A DNA stretch of 64,000 nt from Psococerastis gibbosa (taxonomy: Eukaryota > Arthropoda > Insecta > Psocodea > Psocidae). The notes under the pieces are model-generated. The model ran no database searches. It was not told the DNA's origin and saw nothing but the letters and a program-made list of their open reading frames with translations. Positions 30,038 to 44,000 of this stretch are shown in pieces. The number at the start of each line of letters is the position of its first letter. The stretch's first letter is position 1. Location: positions 20,919,464-20,983,463 of the forward strand of contig OZ020490.1 in the NCBI GenBank assembly GCA_963971405.1, given 5' to 3'. Both the position numbers and the translations under genes were made by a program.

Positions 30038-30075
30038 TTTTTTTTCCCAGCCGGTACCCCCAGCACTGGGAGCAT

Positions 30076-30113
<38 letters not shown>
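30038..30113 (-). repeat. Short hairpin repeat, copy e, plus AAT microsatellite
   Basis: Stem CCCAGT/GCTGGG (one G-T pair) with a GGGGGTACC loop and A-tail on the minus strand, followed on the plus strand by about ten AAT units. Closest to copy a. Confidence 0.65.
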
Positions 30114-30582
30114 CATTTTCTAGCCTATCTGATTGGTTCTTTATTGAACAAACCAGACTTTTATTCCCTTCAGCGATTTCGAACGTTGACGTGCCAATTT
30201 TAATTTGCTGGTCGTTCACTTTTGCAGAATTTTCCGTGCCTATTCCAATTTCCAAGGTTCCTTCCTGGTACCGTAAACATTTCTAGACTGTACCAGTATT
30301 TTCCGCACTGGTCGTGTTCGGAACTGTATGCTGGCTAAGCATGCATTATGGTGCAGACCTTGACGTATTATCACTGTCGGTACCCATTAAAATTAATTAA
30401 TTCAGGTACAAAGAGATGAACAATATGTGTACCATCTGTTATCAAAGCCGACCTTCGTAGGTTCCTGCAATGTAATTGCCCATGATTATGTACTTATTTG
30501 ACCCTTCGCCACAACTATTACCAGAGGAATTGTTTAAAAAACCCAATGCTTTGTGACATGGAAATTAGCTGGAGTATATAGT

Positions 30583-30925
30583 ATGGACTCAAGCATTCGA
30601 CCGAAAGGTTGTGGGGTGGGTACCACACTTGCTATATTTTCGGGCATGGCCGTGCCCAGGGGGGTGGTCCAAGGGGTCTGGACCCCCCCTCCCCCGAAAT
30701 ATATTTTTTAATGTAAACCTGTATTGTTTGAAGAATTTGAATAAATTTATTTGAGTTTGAACACTGAATAGAATGGACTCTCATTGATAAATTACGTTAA
30801 AAAATTGGACGCCCCCCCCCCCCCGAAGTTAAGTCAAAACCTAGGCACGGCCTTGTTTTTGCGCCATGCTTCGGAGGGCATCTAAAGCAGGTGGTCTCAG
30901 GCATAACTGAGTGTAAGAAAGGACT
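30583..30925 (+). mobile_element. S2 SINE interrupted by a GGCCGTGCC-ended element
   Basis: SINE parts at about 30583-30640 and 30858-30925 are split by about 210 bp that starts GGCCGTGCCCAGG and ends CTAGGCACGGCC. The flanks TTTTCGGGCAT and TTTTGCGCCAT may be a diverged target duplication. A second, inverted copy of the inserted element ends at about 23840. Confidence 0.65.
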
Positions 30926-31879
30926 TTATACAAAACAGTACAGTACAAAACACTATTCACGTGTCTTCCATAGCCTTCGATAGTTATGATATCATGGGAA
31001 ATTTCTAGGAAAAATTGATGCTTTTCAAATTAGGCAGCTTGTTCAAACACAACACACTTACTAGGACTTGATAATTAACTGAATGTTAATTAGAAAGACG
31101 ATGACGTTTGTGTTACACACTTTGTGTATTCATTTATTGACGCCTGTCCAAGTGTCAGTTTTTTTATATTTTACATTAAAAGGTTAATCGCGTACAAACA
31201 TTTTATTGAAATTTGAATGTATCCGATTAACCTATTCAATAGCCTCACTAAGTAACCTAATAGGTACCTGTGTCGAGTTACGACACGTCTGCGATAGTAG
31301 AGACTCGCACTATTATAAGTACGCTACGACCTTGCCACCGAAGCTTTAACATGATGTGACTTACAAAATTTGCATGGGAATTAATTTAAAATAAATAATA
31401 ATAAATAATATATATAAATAAATTAATATCAGACAATCAGCCGAATTCTAGAACAAATTTGTCGCTTTATATGTGGCTAAAGTTCATATCCCTTAGCAGG
31501 TTATGACCCCAGCACGGATCCACTGCACCTATATATATTTTTTGCTATGATCGTTCTTCCCAGTTCACAGGTATCAAACTCGGCATTTAATTTTTCGACT
31601 GACTTACTCTATGATACACCTTCCTAATCCTATTACATACTGTACAGTTACTAGTAGGCTATATCTAATATATTGTATCCATTCATGTCTTGGCCCCTTG
31701 GAAGGCTTATTAGCTCGATAGTCTAAACACCTCGCTACTACGCTTAAATCGTAAATATTTACTCCTCGTGTCCCTAATCCTATTACATAATGTACAGTTT
31801 ATACTAGTGTATCCAATATATTCTATCCATCCATGCCTTGGTCCCTTGGAGGGCATGTCATATAATTTTCGTTTAATGA
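30926..31879. other. Non-coding stretch with F3 copy 3
   Basis: F3 repeat at about 31180-31370. No gene seen in the rest. Confidence 0.5.
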
Positions 31880-32125
31880 CTTTTTATGGACCCAGGCCAC
31901 TTATAATAGCCCATATTATGTCCCTTGCCCCCATGGATTTCGGACATTATTTGTATTGTTTCCGTATGAGTTTTTGGCCATCGGCAAACTGGTATACGTT
32001 CTCGGTGTCTATCTACACCGGCTACGAGCGACAATGGGCATGCTGATCGAGACAAGCTTATCATTGACGCAATGAAACAGGCGAAGGCATGACTTAACCA
32101 AGTACAGATACGAGTCGGGCATGTA
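31880..32125 (+). repeat. Interspersed repeat F6, copy 2
   Basis: Shares the TTTATGGACCCAGGCC start, CCATGGATTTCGGACATT, CTACACCGGCTACGAG and the CATGACTTAACCAAGTACAG end with copy 1. Confidence 0.75.
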
Positions 32126-34457
32126 AGACCGACTAGCCCAATAGTCTACACACCAGCGACCAGCGCAAAACAAACCACGGGTGACATGCACAATTTCTGA
32201 TAGTAAAAACACAGCATTTGACGCATAGTTCTAGCTGGCGCTAGTCTGATCCAGTTCGAACCAGCTGCCTTGGCAGGGCAGGCTTGTTCAGGTTCACTGG
32301 ATCATCTAATACAGACTGAGTTGTACTCACTGCAGTGCACCAGCCGGGTCTGTCGGAGACGAGTATACCTACTTTGTGGCATTTATAAACAAAATAACAC
32401 CTTTCACGGCGTTGTTGGTTTTGAAAGTTGTAAGTATTGTAGCGTAGATTTTGTTTTTAATTTGCTTACAGTAGGTTGTTGATGAATTTTCTGTATCCTT
32501 TCGTTCAATTCTGCGTCTCTAGGCTACGTTATTGACGTCTCTGTTTTTACTGTTGACTTATTGATTGATTTCTTTTGTCTGCTGTCTCTTCACAGATCAC
32601 AAGTACAATTTTCTTTGTCGGTACAGTGCAAAGTTGTGCAGTTTGTTGTGGGGTATTTCGTATAGGAAAATAGTTACTTGCTAACATCTAATCTGTGACG
32701 TCATCTCTCAATGACTGCTGGAATAGCCGCCATGTTGGATTTTTGTACGAAAGAGGTTCATGGAGAACCTATAGTGGCTATAGTGCGTCAGTGCCTGATA
32801 GGAAAACCTTACATGCTTTCAGCTTTCATTGTCTTTTGTCTGTGTTAAAATTTTAGGCGCTTTCTTTTGGATTCTATACTTCTTTGGTTAATACTTCATA
32901 AAGGCCCGAGCCCTGCGCCTGCTGCTGAGACCGGTAGCTCGGCAATCCACATCTCGTATATAGTACGGTACTGCTGCTTCCCTGTTCGTCATTTTGGGAT
33001 TTTTTCCCTGCCGGTGCTCAAAATTGTAGGACTGATGAACTAGTAAGGAGTCGAGCGCACACGGTTTTTTGCCTTTTTTTCTACTACCCGGTAGACACGG
33101 ACGATTCGGTCGCCTGTGATATGCTGAGAAATTTTTCATGGGAGCAAGACCACAGCTACTGCAGCAGATTGTAGCTGCGATAAACCAGCAATAAGCCAGC
33201 TATACAAAAATCGGATGCATTATAGACAGCGATTTTGCCCAGAGCTGTCAAACCTACGGGGAAGTCCGAAGTAGGCTACCCTAGAAATCAATTTAAAAAG
33301 TTTAAAAAATCAACAAAACTTCCATTGTTTATTTATTTCGCTTTGCCTTCTCTGGTCCCTTATTACTTACTTAACGTGTCCGGGCCTGGGACACGTTGAT
33401 TCAAAATATTGCGGCCCGGATTGGCGTCTGAGAGATTTGTCAGGGACTCGGGGATACAGCTTCTTCTAGTCTCTGGTTTATTTTTATACTGTTAACCATT
33501 TTTAGATTGTTCATAACCTGTCTCAATCCAGAATATTACATATATTGCCAATTGCTAAGGTGTAAATTTCGGCCTATTACATATTGACCACGATAGGCTT
33601 GCTTGGGCACAATTTCGTGGTTTAATTGATAAGTCTATTTTTGTTTCAGGAGTCATTGAAACCGTATGGTACGTTTTAAAGGACTCAGACTGAACGGTTG
33701 GAGTGAGGTGAGAACTTTGAGCTGCGCTTCTGGCCGCCTTATGACCAGGTAGGTACCGTACCGCCAAATTAACATAATATTATCATACTGGTTCAAGAGT
33801 GTCGAGTGGATATCATTACAGTACCTACTGATAAAGATAGCGTACCTGGTACTTCATTCAGGTACCTTAAAAATGGATCGGTTTATTGGATCAGATAGCT
33901 CTTTAGAATGGGCTCGTCTAGGGGTTCTGGCTGTAAATAATGAAGCTACAATGTGTGAAAACCGCTGCAGCAGCTTTTAATCGACTTCGATGGCAAGGTG
34001 GAAGCGCGCTTGTACGTGAGCGAAGCCCTACACGGCATGTGATCGGAGACGTGTCGTAACTCAACGCGGGTACGATAAGTGTTAAAGTGCTGGAGGGAGG
34101 GGGGTGGGGAAATCATTGGGTCAACTCACCGCGTAAATTTGCCCTCAAGTTTTGCCTCCCTCAAAATAAAGTCCTAGTGTAGGGGGGGGGGGAGCCAGAG
34201 ACCCACTGATATTCTCGACGACCCTGCTCATTATTAGGTAAGGTCTCAACATTTCTCAGCCTCCCCCCCCCCCAGGATCCGTTCTATCTCTACCTGTCTT
34301 ATTAGGAAGAAACTGGAAACCGTTTGCCCGTGACCAAACTGTATAGCAATCGACCTTGACAATGTCGCATCTGGTTGATAGTGTACTGAGCGATTGCGAT
34401 AGTATACTTAGCTCGATTCTGGTTTTCTATTGATTTACCTTATATTAGTACAATATT
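32126..34457. other. Non-coding stretch upstream of the transporter gene
   Basis: No supported coding exon. A more GC-balanced part (about 32690-33300) could hold an upstream untranslated exon or promoter of the transporter, but nothing proves it. An inverted F3 fragment lies at about 33975-34070, and G- and C-runs near 34100-34270. Confidence 0.4.
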
Positions 34458-34806
34458 CAGGGTGTTAGGCCAACCAGACACACCATTTGTCCCGGTTATT
34501 ATGAGGAATTTTTAAACACGGTAAAAAATTCTATAGCACTAGCTTTTGGTGGAATTAAATATTTTTTCGAGCCCGGAAAGGGGGTTTTATGTAGGCATAG
34601 ATGGTATCTCATGACCCATGCTTACATTTGAACATTCCGAGATACCATCTATGCCCCCCTAAAACCTCTTTCTGGCACCCGAAATGGCGATTCTATTGGA
34701 AGATAGCTGGACCCCTAATAATTTGTCATAGAATATTTTACCGCGTTTAAGAATTCCACATAATAGCCGAGATAAATGGAGTGTCCGAGTGATCTAGAAC
34801 ACCCTG
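34458..34806. mobile_element. MITE with CAGGGTGT ends
   Basis: 349 bp from CAGGGTGTTAGGCC to the near-complement GATCTAGAACACCCTG. The inner terminal segments (CACCATTTGTCCCGG and CCGAGATAAATGGAGTG) also pair, and an inner inverted pair (GATACCATCTATGCC) lies in the middle. CAGGGTGT ends are common in mariner-like elements; the class is inferred. Confidence 0.7.
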
Positions 34807-36707
34807 TATATCCGGCTTAATATCGCCTATGGGTTTCCTATAATGAGAATAAGGTGTGTCCTACTTAGACCTATTGAACTATTGATAGTGTGACTATAAA
34901 AATGGACCATTTTAATATGCATTCCAATTATAACCCAAATGCACCTAACTGATAGGCTTAATCATTGAATAAAAAAAACTTGCAGCAAGTATCTATGGTG
35001 CAGCCCTCATTATCAGTTAAATATAACGTTGGGCGGTAAAGTAGGCCTGTATTATCCTAGTATAAGCTGTGCCTACAGATAGCCCGCTTATCAATTTTTT
35101 AATACTGTAAAAGTTCCTGTATACTCGCAGCTACCGTACTGCTATAAATCTACTGCACCCCCAAGTGGTGGCCATTTGAACTTGTTAACGTTGTTCAATT
35201 ACCGTAAAACAGACTTGATTGCAACATTTAAAATGCAAGGTATTTTTAAATTTAAGTTAAATAGAACTTCCAACTTCATTAATTCTTTTTATTTGCTGGC
35301 ATAGTCTGTACCTACCCTATCGGCTATCTCACTCAGTGAATATATATACATATGCAAGCGGTTCCCGGCGCAGCCTTCGGCTGCTGCCTCCTCCACTTGC
35401 GCCTGCCGCGGGCGGCAGCTCGGCCTTCGGCCTCGCGGTCACTGCTCATGTAAATCAGGCGCCAGCTCGGCCTACGGCCTCGCAGTCACTGCTCATGCCT
35501 CATGTAAATTAATTGTGGTCACACACGCAGTACCAACTGTCGGGATAAACGAAAATTAATGGTAGCGCAGTCTGCCGCTAGATGTCAGTTGATGCCGGTT
35601 GGCGATGGTAGCGCCAACTGTCGGGATAAACGAAAATTAAATGTAGCGCAGTCTGCCGCTAGATGTCGGTTGATGTCGGCAGTACCAGCAGCCATGTACA
35701 CGCACCAATGTAAAATATTCCAAAATCAAATTATAAAAACATTCTCCAGTGGACGAAAGTGTTAATCTAAACCATCCTCAAATCTCCTTGAACACACACA
35801 ACAATATTCATCATAATCGGTCAAGTCGTTTGAGAGGAGGCCCGGAACATACACACGGACAGTCGAAATATATATATTTAGATATTTTCAAATAATTGGG
35901 GGGGGGGGGGGGGTGAGCCTCTCTTACTAAAGCAAAAACTGCGAGGCTCCGTATTTCTCCACTGTGTCCAGGTGCCAGCTCTCAACGAGTTTTTCTACCT
36001 AGTTGCCACCTTAGATTACTACGTCTTAAAGACGTCTTGACATTGTGACAAATTGATAGCCCATAGTGTGTGTGTGTGTATGTGTTGGGTTAATACCTCT
36101 GCATTACCTGCTACGCAATAGTCAATAAGTAAACAGTAAAATCAGGTCTATTCTTTTTAAAGTCTTTCTAATCAGTTCAGATCTGTATGTTCTTAACCAA
36201 ATCCCAGTTCAAAAGCCCTTATTGTCATACGTAAATACGTATTATCATCTAATTTAAACCTAATAATACATCACCTAATTTAATAGAAACCAAGCGTAAA
36301 ATTGGGTATGTAAATACGGTAAGAATTATTCTGACTGAATATGAACTGGGGTTACTAAAGAATTTACTGGGATACTATTGTCTGGGTCTCTATGGTTAGG
36401 AGCAGATGTGTCTAAAAATAATACTTATCCTATTCTTATCGAGGTTGACCAGATTCATTTGGGCTTGATCACTAAGGTATTTATAGTTATGCAATGATGC
36501 AATGGATGGTTGTAAAGACAAGCACGCAATAGCTCTCGGGAACCATCTGCATAATATTGTATATAAAATATGGCTAGTACCACTAACATGAATGGGGAAT
36601 CGCCCGCACGATTCACATAAGATCTATTCAGCCGTTTCAAGCATAAAATCCATTTTACCAAATCGAAAGAACTAAATCTGACTAATGCATTACGCTTGTC
36701 TTTGCAG
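34807..36707. other. Non-coding stretch, GC-rich tandem repeats and TG run
   Basis: 35360-35520 is GC-rich with repeated CTCGGCCTTCGGCC-type hairpins. About 35531-35690 holds two copies of a roughly 75-bp unit with AACTGTCGGGATAAACG and CTGCCGCTAGATGTC. A TG run lies near 36069. No gene seen. Confidence 0.6.
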
Positions 36708-36867
36708 GTACCGTAGAGGTGCTGCTGTAAGTCATAGAAAACACAATCAACAACGTCGGAGACATTCGGAATGCCCGTGTGATTTACAGGGCTGGCCTAA
36801 ACGTTGGATACAGACTTTGTGAGCGCGTTACCCTCTCTACAATATTACTAGTTAAAACTATTAGGAA
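36708..36867 (+). other. 5' untranslated part of the first coding exon of the transporter
   Basis: A pyrimidine-rich TTGTCTTTGCAG ends at 36707, so the coding exon probably begins at 36708 with about 160 untranslated bases. At least one upstream non-coding exon is implied but not located. Confidence 0.5.
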
Positions 36868-38022
36868 ATGGAGCCCAAAATCGCTGAGGGCGGTGTCAAA
36901 CCTCCGACAATCGATGGGTGGAAAGACAGCCCTGACTCGCCATCGTCAGAGGTGTACAAAACCGCCAAGACGAGTCCTGTCGTGCTACGCAAGGCGTCCG
37001 CCGAAACCCTTTCTTTGCCCTCGCCAGACGAAACTTACAAGTCTAACAATAACGATTTGAAAAATGGAGACGCTATCGCCTATGTGGATGGTGTCAAGTT
37101 CGTTGATGATCTGGACGACAGTATTTGCTCAAGTGGCAGCAGCGGCAGCGAAGGAGGCCGCCGCCGAAGGAAGCCGAAAATTCCCGACGGTGGTTGGGGT
37201 TGGGTAGTGGTTTGGTCCTCCCTTGTCATCAGTATGATTGCTGATGGTATATCATTTTCTTTCGGACTTTTATATATGGAGTTTCTCCACCATTTCGGTG
37301 AGAGTAAAGCAAAAACGTCATGGATTGGCAGTCTTTTCATGGCAGTACCTCTTCTTTCGGGGCCCATTATGTCGGCGTTTGTTGATCGCTACGGTTGCAA
37401 GTGGATGACAATAGTTGGCGGCATCATATCTGGGCTTGGTTTCGTATTGGCTTGCTTCGGGGACTCTATAGAGTACGAGTATATGACTTTTGGAGTCGTT
37501 GCAGGGTTGGGATTGGGTCTTTGCTACGTAACTGCTGTGGTGTCCATTACGCCTTGGTTTGAAAAATACAGGACTCTGGCGACGGGGCTGGGAGCTTGTG
37601 GAACGGGTATTGGAACGTTCGTCTACGCTCCAATGACGCAGTATTTTATCGACGAGTACGGCTGGCGAGGGACCATTCTGCTCTTGGCTGGTACGTTTTT
37701 CAATATGTGTGTGTGTGGTGCTGTGATGCGTGAGCCAGAGTGGTGGACGGAAGAGCAGCGAGAACGGCGGGAGGAGAGTGTTGCGGGAACGAAGTCGGTG
37801 AGGAACGCCTCGTCGTGTGGAAGTATTTCAGAGTTTCAGTTCCCTGGCCCGGATGAAATCAAAGAAATGATCAGGGAAGGAAACCCTCCGGAGTATGTGC
37901 TTACAACTACTGTCAACCAGATTCGAGAGGCGGAGAAGAATATGGATAAAGAGCAGGACAGAGAGCAGTTGACGTTTCAGTCTGTTGTTAATCTTCCGAC
38001 GTACGTCAAGCAGAAAGAAACG
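36868..38022 (+). CDS. Transporter exon 1 (spans 1-6)
   Basis: 1155 bp, phase 0 at the donor (ACG then GTGAGT). The ATG at 36868 is the first long in-frame start; the tail before span 1 is Ser/Pro-rich, with a RRRRKPK cluster next to the signature motif. Confidence 0.93.
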
Positions 38023-41000
38023 GTGAGTTTACTTATAATAGGGGTCTGAGTTCCATTCTTGTTTGTTTGCCTAATTTTGAAAGTAACATTGTATCCGCTA
38101 TAGTCCTCAGTAAGTGTGAAACAATTTATGTACCAGGATATTATAAGCTGACGTATTCAACAAGTGAAAGTTGCATTCAGTAATAAATCTAAAGTCTAAG
38201 ATCTTGGAATATGTATGTATATATAAGTCTAAGTATCAGGAAACAGTTCCTAAAAACCTGCATATGGAAAGTTTTATTATAGGGTTGTGAAGCCGGGACT
38301 GTAGCAGATAAGGAACTGAAGAGGCTTGAAGCGTTTGAAATTTGGTGTTATAGAAAGATGCTTCAGAGCAGCTGCAGGGACCACGTGACGAATGAAAAAG
38401 TGCTAAGAGGCTATTGAAAAAGAGAGACAACTGCTACATCATATAAAAAGTAGAAAGGCGAAATGGGAAGGGCATTTACGAAAATCTGATATACAGTGGA
38501 AGGAACGTAAATTTTAGCTCACAATTGCAATCCCTCTTAATCAGGCTATTTAATATAGACATAGGCCATACCCCGAAGCAATTCAACTGAACTTATTTAT
38601 TCCGTTTAATTGCAGGTGCCATTGGAAGTTCTTCAGAAACTGCGTGGGAACGGAAAGCTTTTTAATGTAATCCTAGAAAATTACCCACCACTCATGTCCT
38701 GCAGGAGTCTTTCCGACCAGGGAAAGCTTAATCAAATAGACTCCCCGGAGAAAAAGGAACGACGCGTGCCCACCATGTCCCTCCGAGTCAAGAAGAAAAA
38801 GACAGCTACTCTGTCCCCGCCAATCAAAGAAGTTGCTGAAGATGGTAATTACAGGCTACATACTGAAAGCTATTTTTTTTAGATGTTGGGAAAATTGGCG
38901 GGGTTCATTGGGCGGGGTTTCCACATACGTCAATCGTCAATGAAAAATGTGAAAATGACGTAAATTGACGTGGTAGCAGAATTTTTGGTATGTCTTTAAT
39001 GTCTGCTAAAACGTCATTTTAACATTTTTCATTGACGATTAACGTATGTGGAAACCCCGCCTAACCAGTAGTGTCCGGTCCAGCCGGAAATATATCAAAA
39101 ATACCAAAAATCGGTGGGACCCAACTGGACCAGACCATTTTTAATGAATGAATATTGAATGTATATTTATTTGAAAAAAAAAACTACAATTGAAAAACAC
39201 CATTAGTTATCCCGGCCCTAAGTTCCTCTAGAGGACTTGTAGTGCCGGGATACAATTAAAATATACAATTACAGACTTAAATTATTCAGTCGTGCCTAAT
39301 GTGCACTTAAAAAGTGGAAAGTTTCACTAATAAAACCAAAAATAAAACAAAATTAAAAGGTTACATACAAAAAAGTGTGTTAAATAAAAAGCTAAAACAA
39401 AACAAAATTATAAAGCTAAAACAATATGGCCAGCAGGTGTTGGTCCTCGTTCCCTGACTCTCCATCACTAATTGCTAGTTTCATTGTTGGCTATAGGTTT
39501 GCAACGCTTTACGATGTATTGCACATTGTTACAAATGTCTACAAAACTAACAACAGCCTTAGAAAGAAAGAAAGAAAATAACCTGCTGGACCACAACGCC
39601 CAGTTCCACCACGCTTAGAAATGTTTTGTGAGGAATAATGCGGGCACGCTATGCATTGCCACCATATTCCATAACAATGGTTCTGTAGAAGTCTGGCGTC
39701 ATTGGAATGTATGCAGTATCGCGGCGCCCCCATGATTCTATGCATAGGTGCCAATTCCACCGGCAAATTTGCTTCACTAATTCACTTGTGTTTTGAGATT
39801 TTTTGTTTGTTTTGTTTTAAGGAGACTATAATGTAGATACTTAACTTATTATGAATTAATTTATAATATGGTAGAGACTTATTAATGATGTCTGCTACCA
39901 TATTATAACTTTATTTATAATAGGTAAGTTAAGTATCTACATAATAGTCTCCTTAAAACAAAACAAACAAAAAATCTCAAAACACAAGTGAGTTAGTGAA
40001 GCAAATTTGCCGGTGGAATAGCCGCCATAGCGTGTCTCCACTATTCGTCACAGAAACATTTATAAGCGTGGTGGGACCAAGAGCAAATCTGAACACCCCT
40101 AATACGCGTTTTTTGTACAAAGCCGATTTTTGCAGGAACTATAAATCGTGAAGCCGTCAGAAATATCCGTTAAATTAGCAGAAATGCTCCTCTATATTTC
40201 GATACATTACATATGGCCTTTACTAACACCAATTTTCCTCAGTTCTGGAACTCCTTATACGGGACTAGTAGTAGTATGGTTTGACACAGTCCCAGGCCAC
40301 GGTGTGGGCCCATAGGACTCCAGTGGACCTCCTGATTATAGTGTATTCCGAACCACTTGGGAAACACAGTGAAGTCACACGATTAGTTCGGAGGGGACCA
40401 GGACAAGTCCAACCATGTTTCCCTACCGGCAGTGTGCACACGACCAATTTATCTGCAGCTTTGAACCTGCTCTGGTCCGCTGGATTCAACTTGGTATGGC
40501 GGCCGGCTTTACACGGGACTAACACACCCATCGTTTTTTTTTACAAATCAAATTCAATAATTATTGTGGCCTATCTGTGTTAGACAGAGGTACAAATCAT
40601 GAATCAAAATGCCCAGGAAAATATCTTCTGCTTGTGATATTTTTGACAGCTCTACGATACATCATGCGATATTTGCTGTTTATAATTTTGTCTATTCCCC
40701 CTCCCATTGTTTCTTAAGTTAGCCGAAGTCTCGATCCACAGAATAAAATAAATATATTTGTTTTTATTGTTAAAAAATTTATTTTATTTGCAGAACCGTA
40801 CGCCGAGCCTCTTCTGACTTCTTCCGATCCTCCTGTGATAGTGAAAGGACTGGATAAAGCCCCGAGGATGTCCTTGGGCGGTTTCAAACGTCAGTTTAGC
40901 TTTAATAAGGAGCAGGGAACTCACCATTACCTTAAAGACATGCGTGTACATAGGTAAGCAGTGACTATTTTGTAAACGAGCCGGATTAAGCTTAGCACTA

Positions 41001-44000
41001 CTCTGACTTATGGACTGATAAAAAATAAGCGTTTGTTAATGTAACAAAGTAAAGTTTGTGGTATTATTGCTATGACTGGGCGTGGTAACTTTCTGACAGT
41101 CAAGACCAACTGGAGGAGCCAACCTTATATAGGCGTTCTGCGTTCAAAATCCATTTTCGCAAGAATAACGATCAGCATTTCGGATATTATTATTGTAGTA
41201 TTGTTTCCGCATTAATTTTCTGGCAAACTGTTTCACGTCTCGATGCCAACCCAGACGGGCTACAGATGACAATGAATAAGGTGAGATACGCTTACCAATG
41301 ACATTGTAACAGGCGTTACCTATCTCGATTTAACCAAGTTTGGGGACGAGTCATCAGTCATACTGTAGATACTTAGTGACATTTGAACTGTGTCCCTTGG
41401 GTCCTAGACTTTTGAAATACACTTATGACCACGCAATACTATGCTGAGTGACTCGTTATCGACCATGGTGAAGTCATGCTTATGCCTGTTGCCCTGTGTC
41501 AATAGTGAGCTTGTGTCAGCATGTAGTCGGTGTAGACCAGTGGTTCCCAACCAGGGACCACCTGCGGACAACTGAGACCGCCAATGTGTTGCTGTGGATC
41601 CCTCTCACATTTGTTATTATTATTGCTTTCCAATTTATACGTAGTATAAGGAAAGCTTTCTGATAGTCAAAATTTTCGGTTCCGAGATTTCAACGGATTA
41701 ACACGTTATGCGGTCCCATGAACCCATAAAAGTGGTTTTTACGAAATGTCTGTCTGTCGCTCTGTCTGTCCCACTGTCGCTCTGTCTGCCTGTTCATCGA
41801 TTTCCGGGCAAATTTTCAGGAAATTTACAAAAATCATACCTCGAGACAATTTTTTTCTATTTTGGGCTAACTCAATTTAAAAAAAAAAATGCCTAAAAAA
41901 ATTATTTCTCAACAACGGCTCCAACGATTTCTTTTAAATTCACATAGGTATATTGTAGTCGTTATTAATGTTGACAAAATGCGGGGGGGGGGGGGGTCGC
42001 TTGCCCCTTGATAGTTTGCTTCTGGGGGTAAAAAATAAAAATAACTAAGTATTAATGAAAAATGACTACAAAATAATTTTTCTGCGAAACCTTTCTGTCG
42101 CTGATTATTACCTTCAGGCATGTTTTAGGTGTTAAATTGAGTAACGAAACCAGACAGGTTGCTTTCCCCAAAAACTATTTGGTTTTGTGCAAATAAATTT
42201 TTTTTGAAGAAATTATAGAGAATTCACGCTCCAATACATTGCGTGCCGTACACTAGATAAAATGGAGTTTTAAGGATTTTTATGTATGGAGAGGGGTTAC
42301 CTCACCTCCGGTGACGTCAGATGCCCCCCCCCCCCCCATCTCCGAAATTTAACCATAGAGAAATTATATACTATGAAGTGACTCATTATCTCTATCTACT
42401 AATTGATAAATTGGAAAGCATGTTCGAGTAAACTCGGACCGGTTCCTTTTTTTCAGAATTAGAAGGCTTTCAAGGATATCCCTATATATTTAGCTAAAAG
42501 TATGATTTTAATGTACGGCAAAGTTAATGTCATACTTAGGCATGCATGTTTTTTACAATTCATTGTATTCTCGGCTTAATGTTCTTGTTAATAGCAACTC
42601 TTAATTAAGTAATTAAGTCACTGCAGGCATTCTGGCGGACCATTAGCCAGGGTCTTGCGGACCACCGGTTGGAAACCACTGGTGTAGACTGACGTCAAGG
42701 GTTTGTGCTAGTTTGCCAATGGCCATGAATTCATGCGGAAACAATATTAACGACGCGCGAAGGCGGCTATTCTACCGGCTTCATTTGTGATACTGTCACT
42801 GACGTTAGTTTTGTTTTAAGGAGAGTATTATGTAGATACTTAACTTATCAATTATAAATTAAGTTATAATATGGTAGAGACTTATTAATGATGTCTGGTA
42901 CCATATTATAACTTAATTTATAATAGATAAGTTAAGTATCTACATAATGGTCTCCTTAAAACAAAACAAACGTCAGAGACAGTATCACAAATGATCATGA
43001 TTGGCCGGTGGAATAGCTGCCTAACTAAGTATCCCCCGAAGTCACTAATTTATTCTACAATATATAGGCATAGTTCCTTAAAAACCCTAGTTCTATGATG
43101 AGTGTGCGAAGAAATGCTGACCCTGAAGAACCTTTAAATTGGCTTCCATTGCCTAACGACATTGCCGCTTCCATTAAGTAAATAGTGGTTTAATTGTTGA
43201 CAGGACATTAGATCAACTGAATCAGCCTGCCTGGCTAAACAACTCATCGTTTATCATCTCGTTAAATTATATTGCATCATGCTTTGACTCATTCCGATTG
43301 TCATCAAGAGAGGCATGCATACATTCTATGGATCCAGTGCTGCTTAGCCTTTACTGGCTATAATGAAAGAGACAAAAAAAAATTGCCTTTATTTTGTATT
43401 GTGCTGTTAACTAATTTCGTCAAATTGACTATCCTTCTTTGTTTACAAAATGTTTTGAAATCTCTGCCTTAAACTGTGAATAAATGAGTTTAATTATTAA
43501 CTATGATTGTCCTCCTGAAAAGACATCGCTGGGTCGCTTCTCCAAAAAAACAAAAAAGAGATTTCTATTTGACCATAACTATTGTATTTTCAATATCATC
43601 AACTTCTGTAATCAACTTCAGTCGCCTTTTCTACTTGTTCCTGACTTTCGGACTTTTCTCTGGTCCCACAGCCCCCCCCCCCCCCTCTGCTTAGTAGGGG
43701 CTCAATCTGTTTTTTGTTTTGTAGGAACTCTGTGATGTACCGCGGTGCCATGCTAAACATTCCGCGGTATCGACTACGTGCTTCCTCCTGTCCGAATATT
43801 TTCAGAAACTCCATGACTACACTGGCCAAAGAAACTGAAGAGGTAAAGTTTTTTTTTGTGCATTATGTTACTAAGTTTATAGATGACGTTGCCGCCAGGA
43901 TTGAAAGAGGGGACCTTGAGGCGGCCATTCCACCGACGTGCATTTTCAATTTGAATGTGTCATGACGTGGTAGCAGACATCATTAATAAGTCTCTACCAT

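Larger units (their letters stand above)
41437..42750 (-). repeat. Interspersed repeat F6, copy 4, split by a nested hAT-like element
   Basis: Inverted F6 pieces at 41437-41537 and 42690-42750 join across the insertion to give the family order: TAGTCGGTGTAGA next to the GTTTGCCAATGGCCATGAA part. Confidence 0.7.

Noticed and set aside
32690-33300. Promoter or first exon of the transporter
   Set aside because: Base composition hints at it, but no splice donor or initiator could be tied to the acceptor at 36707.
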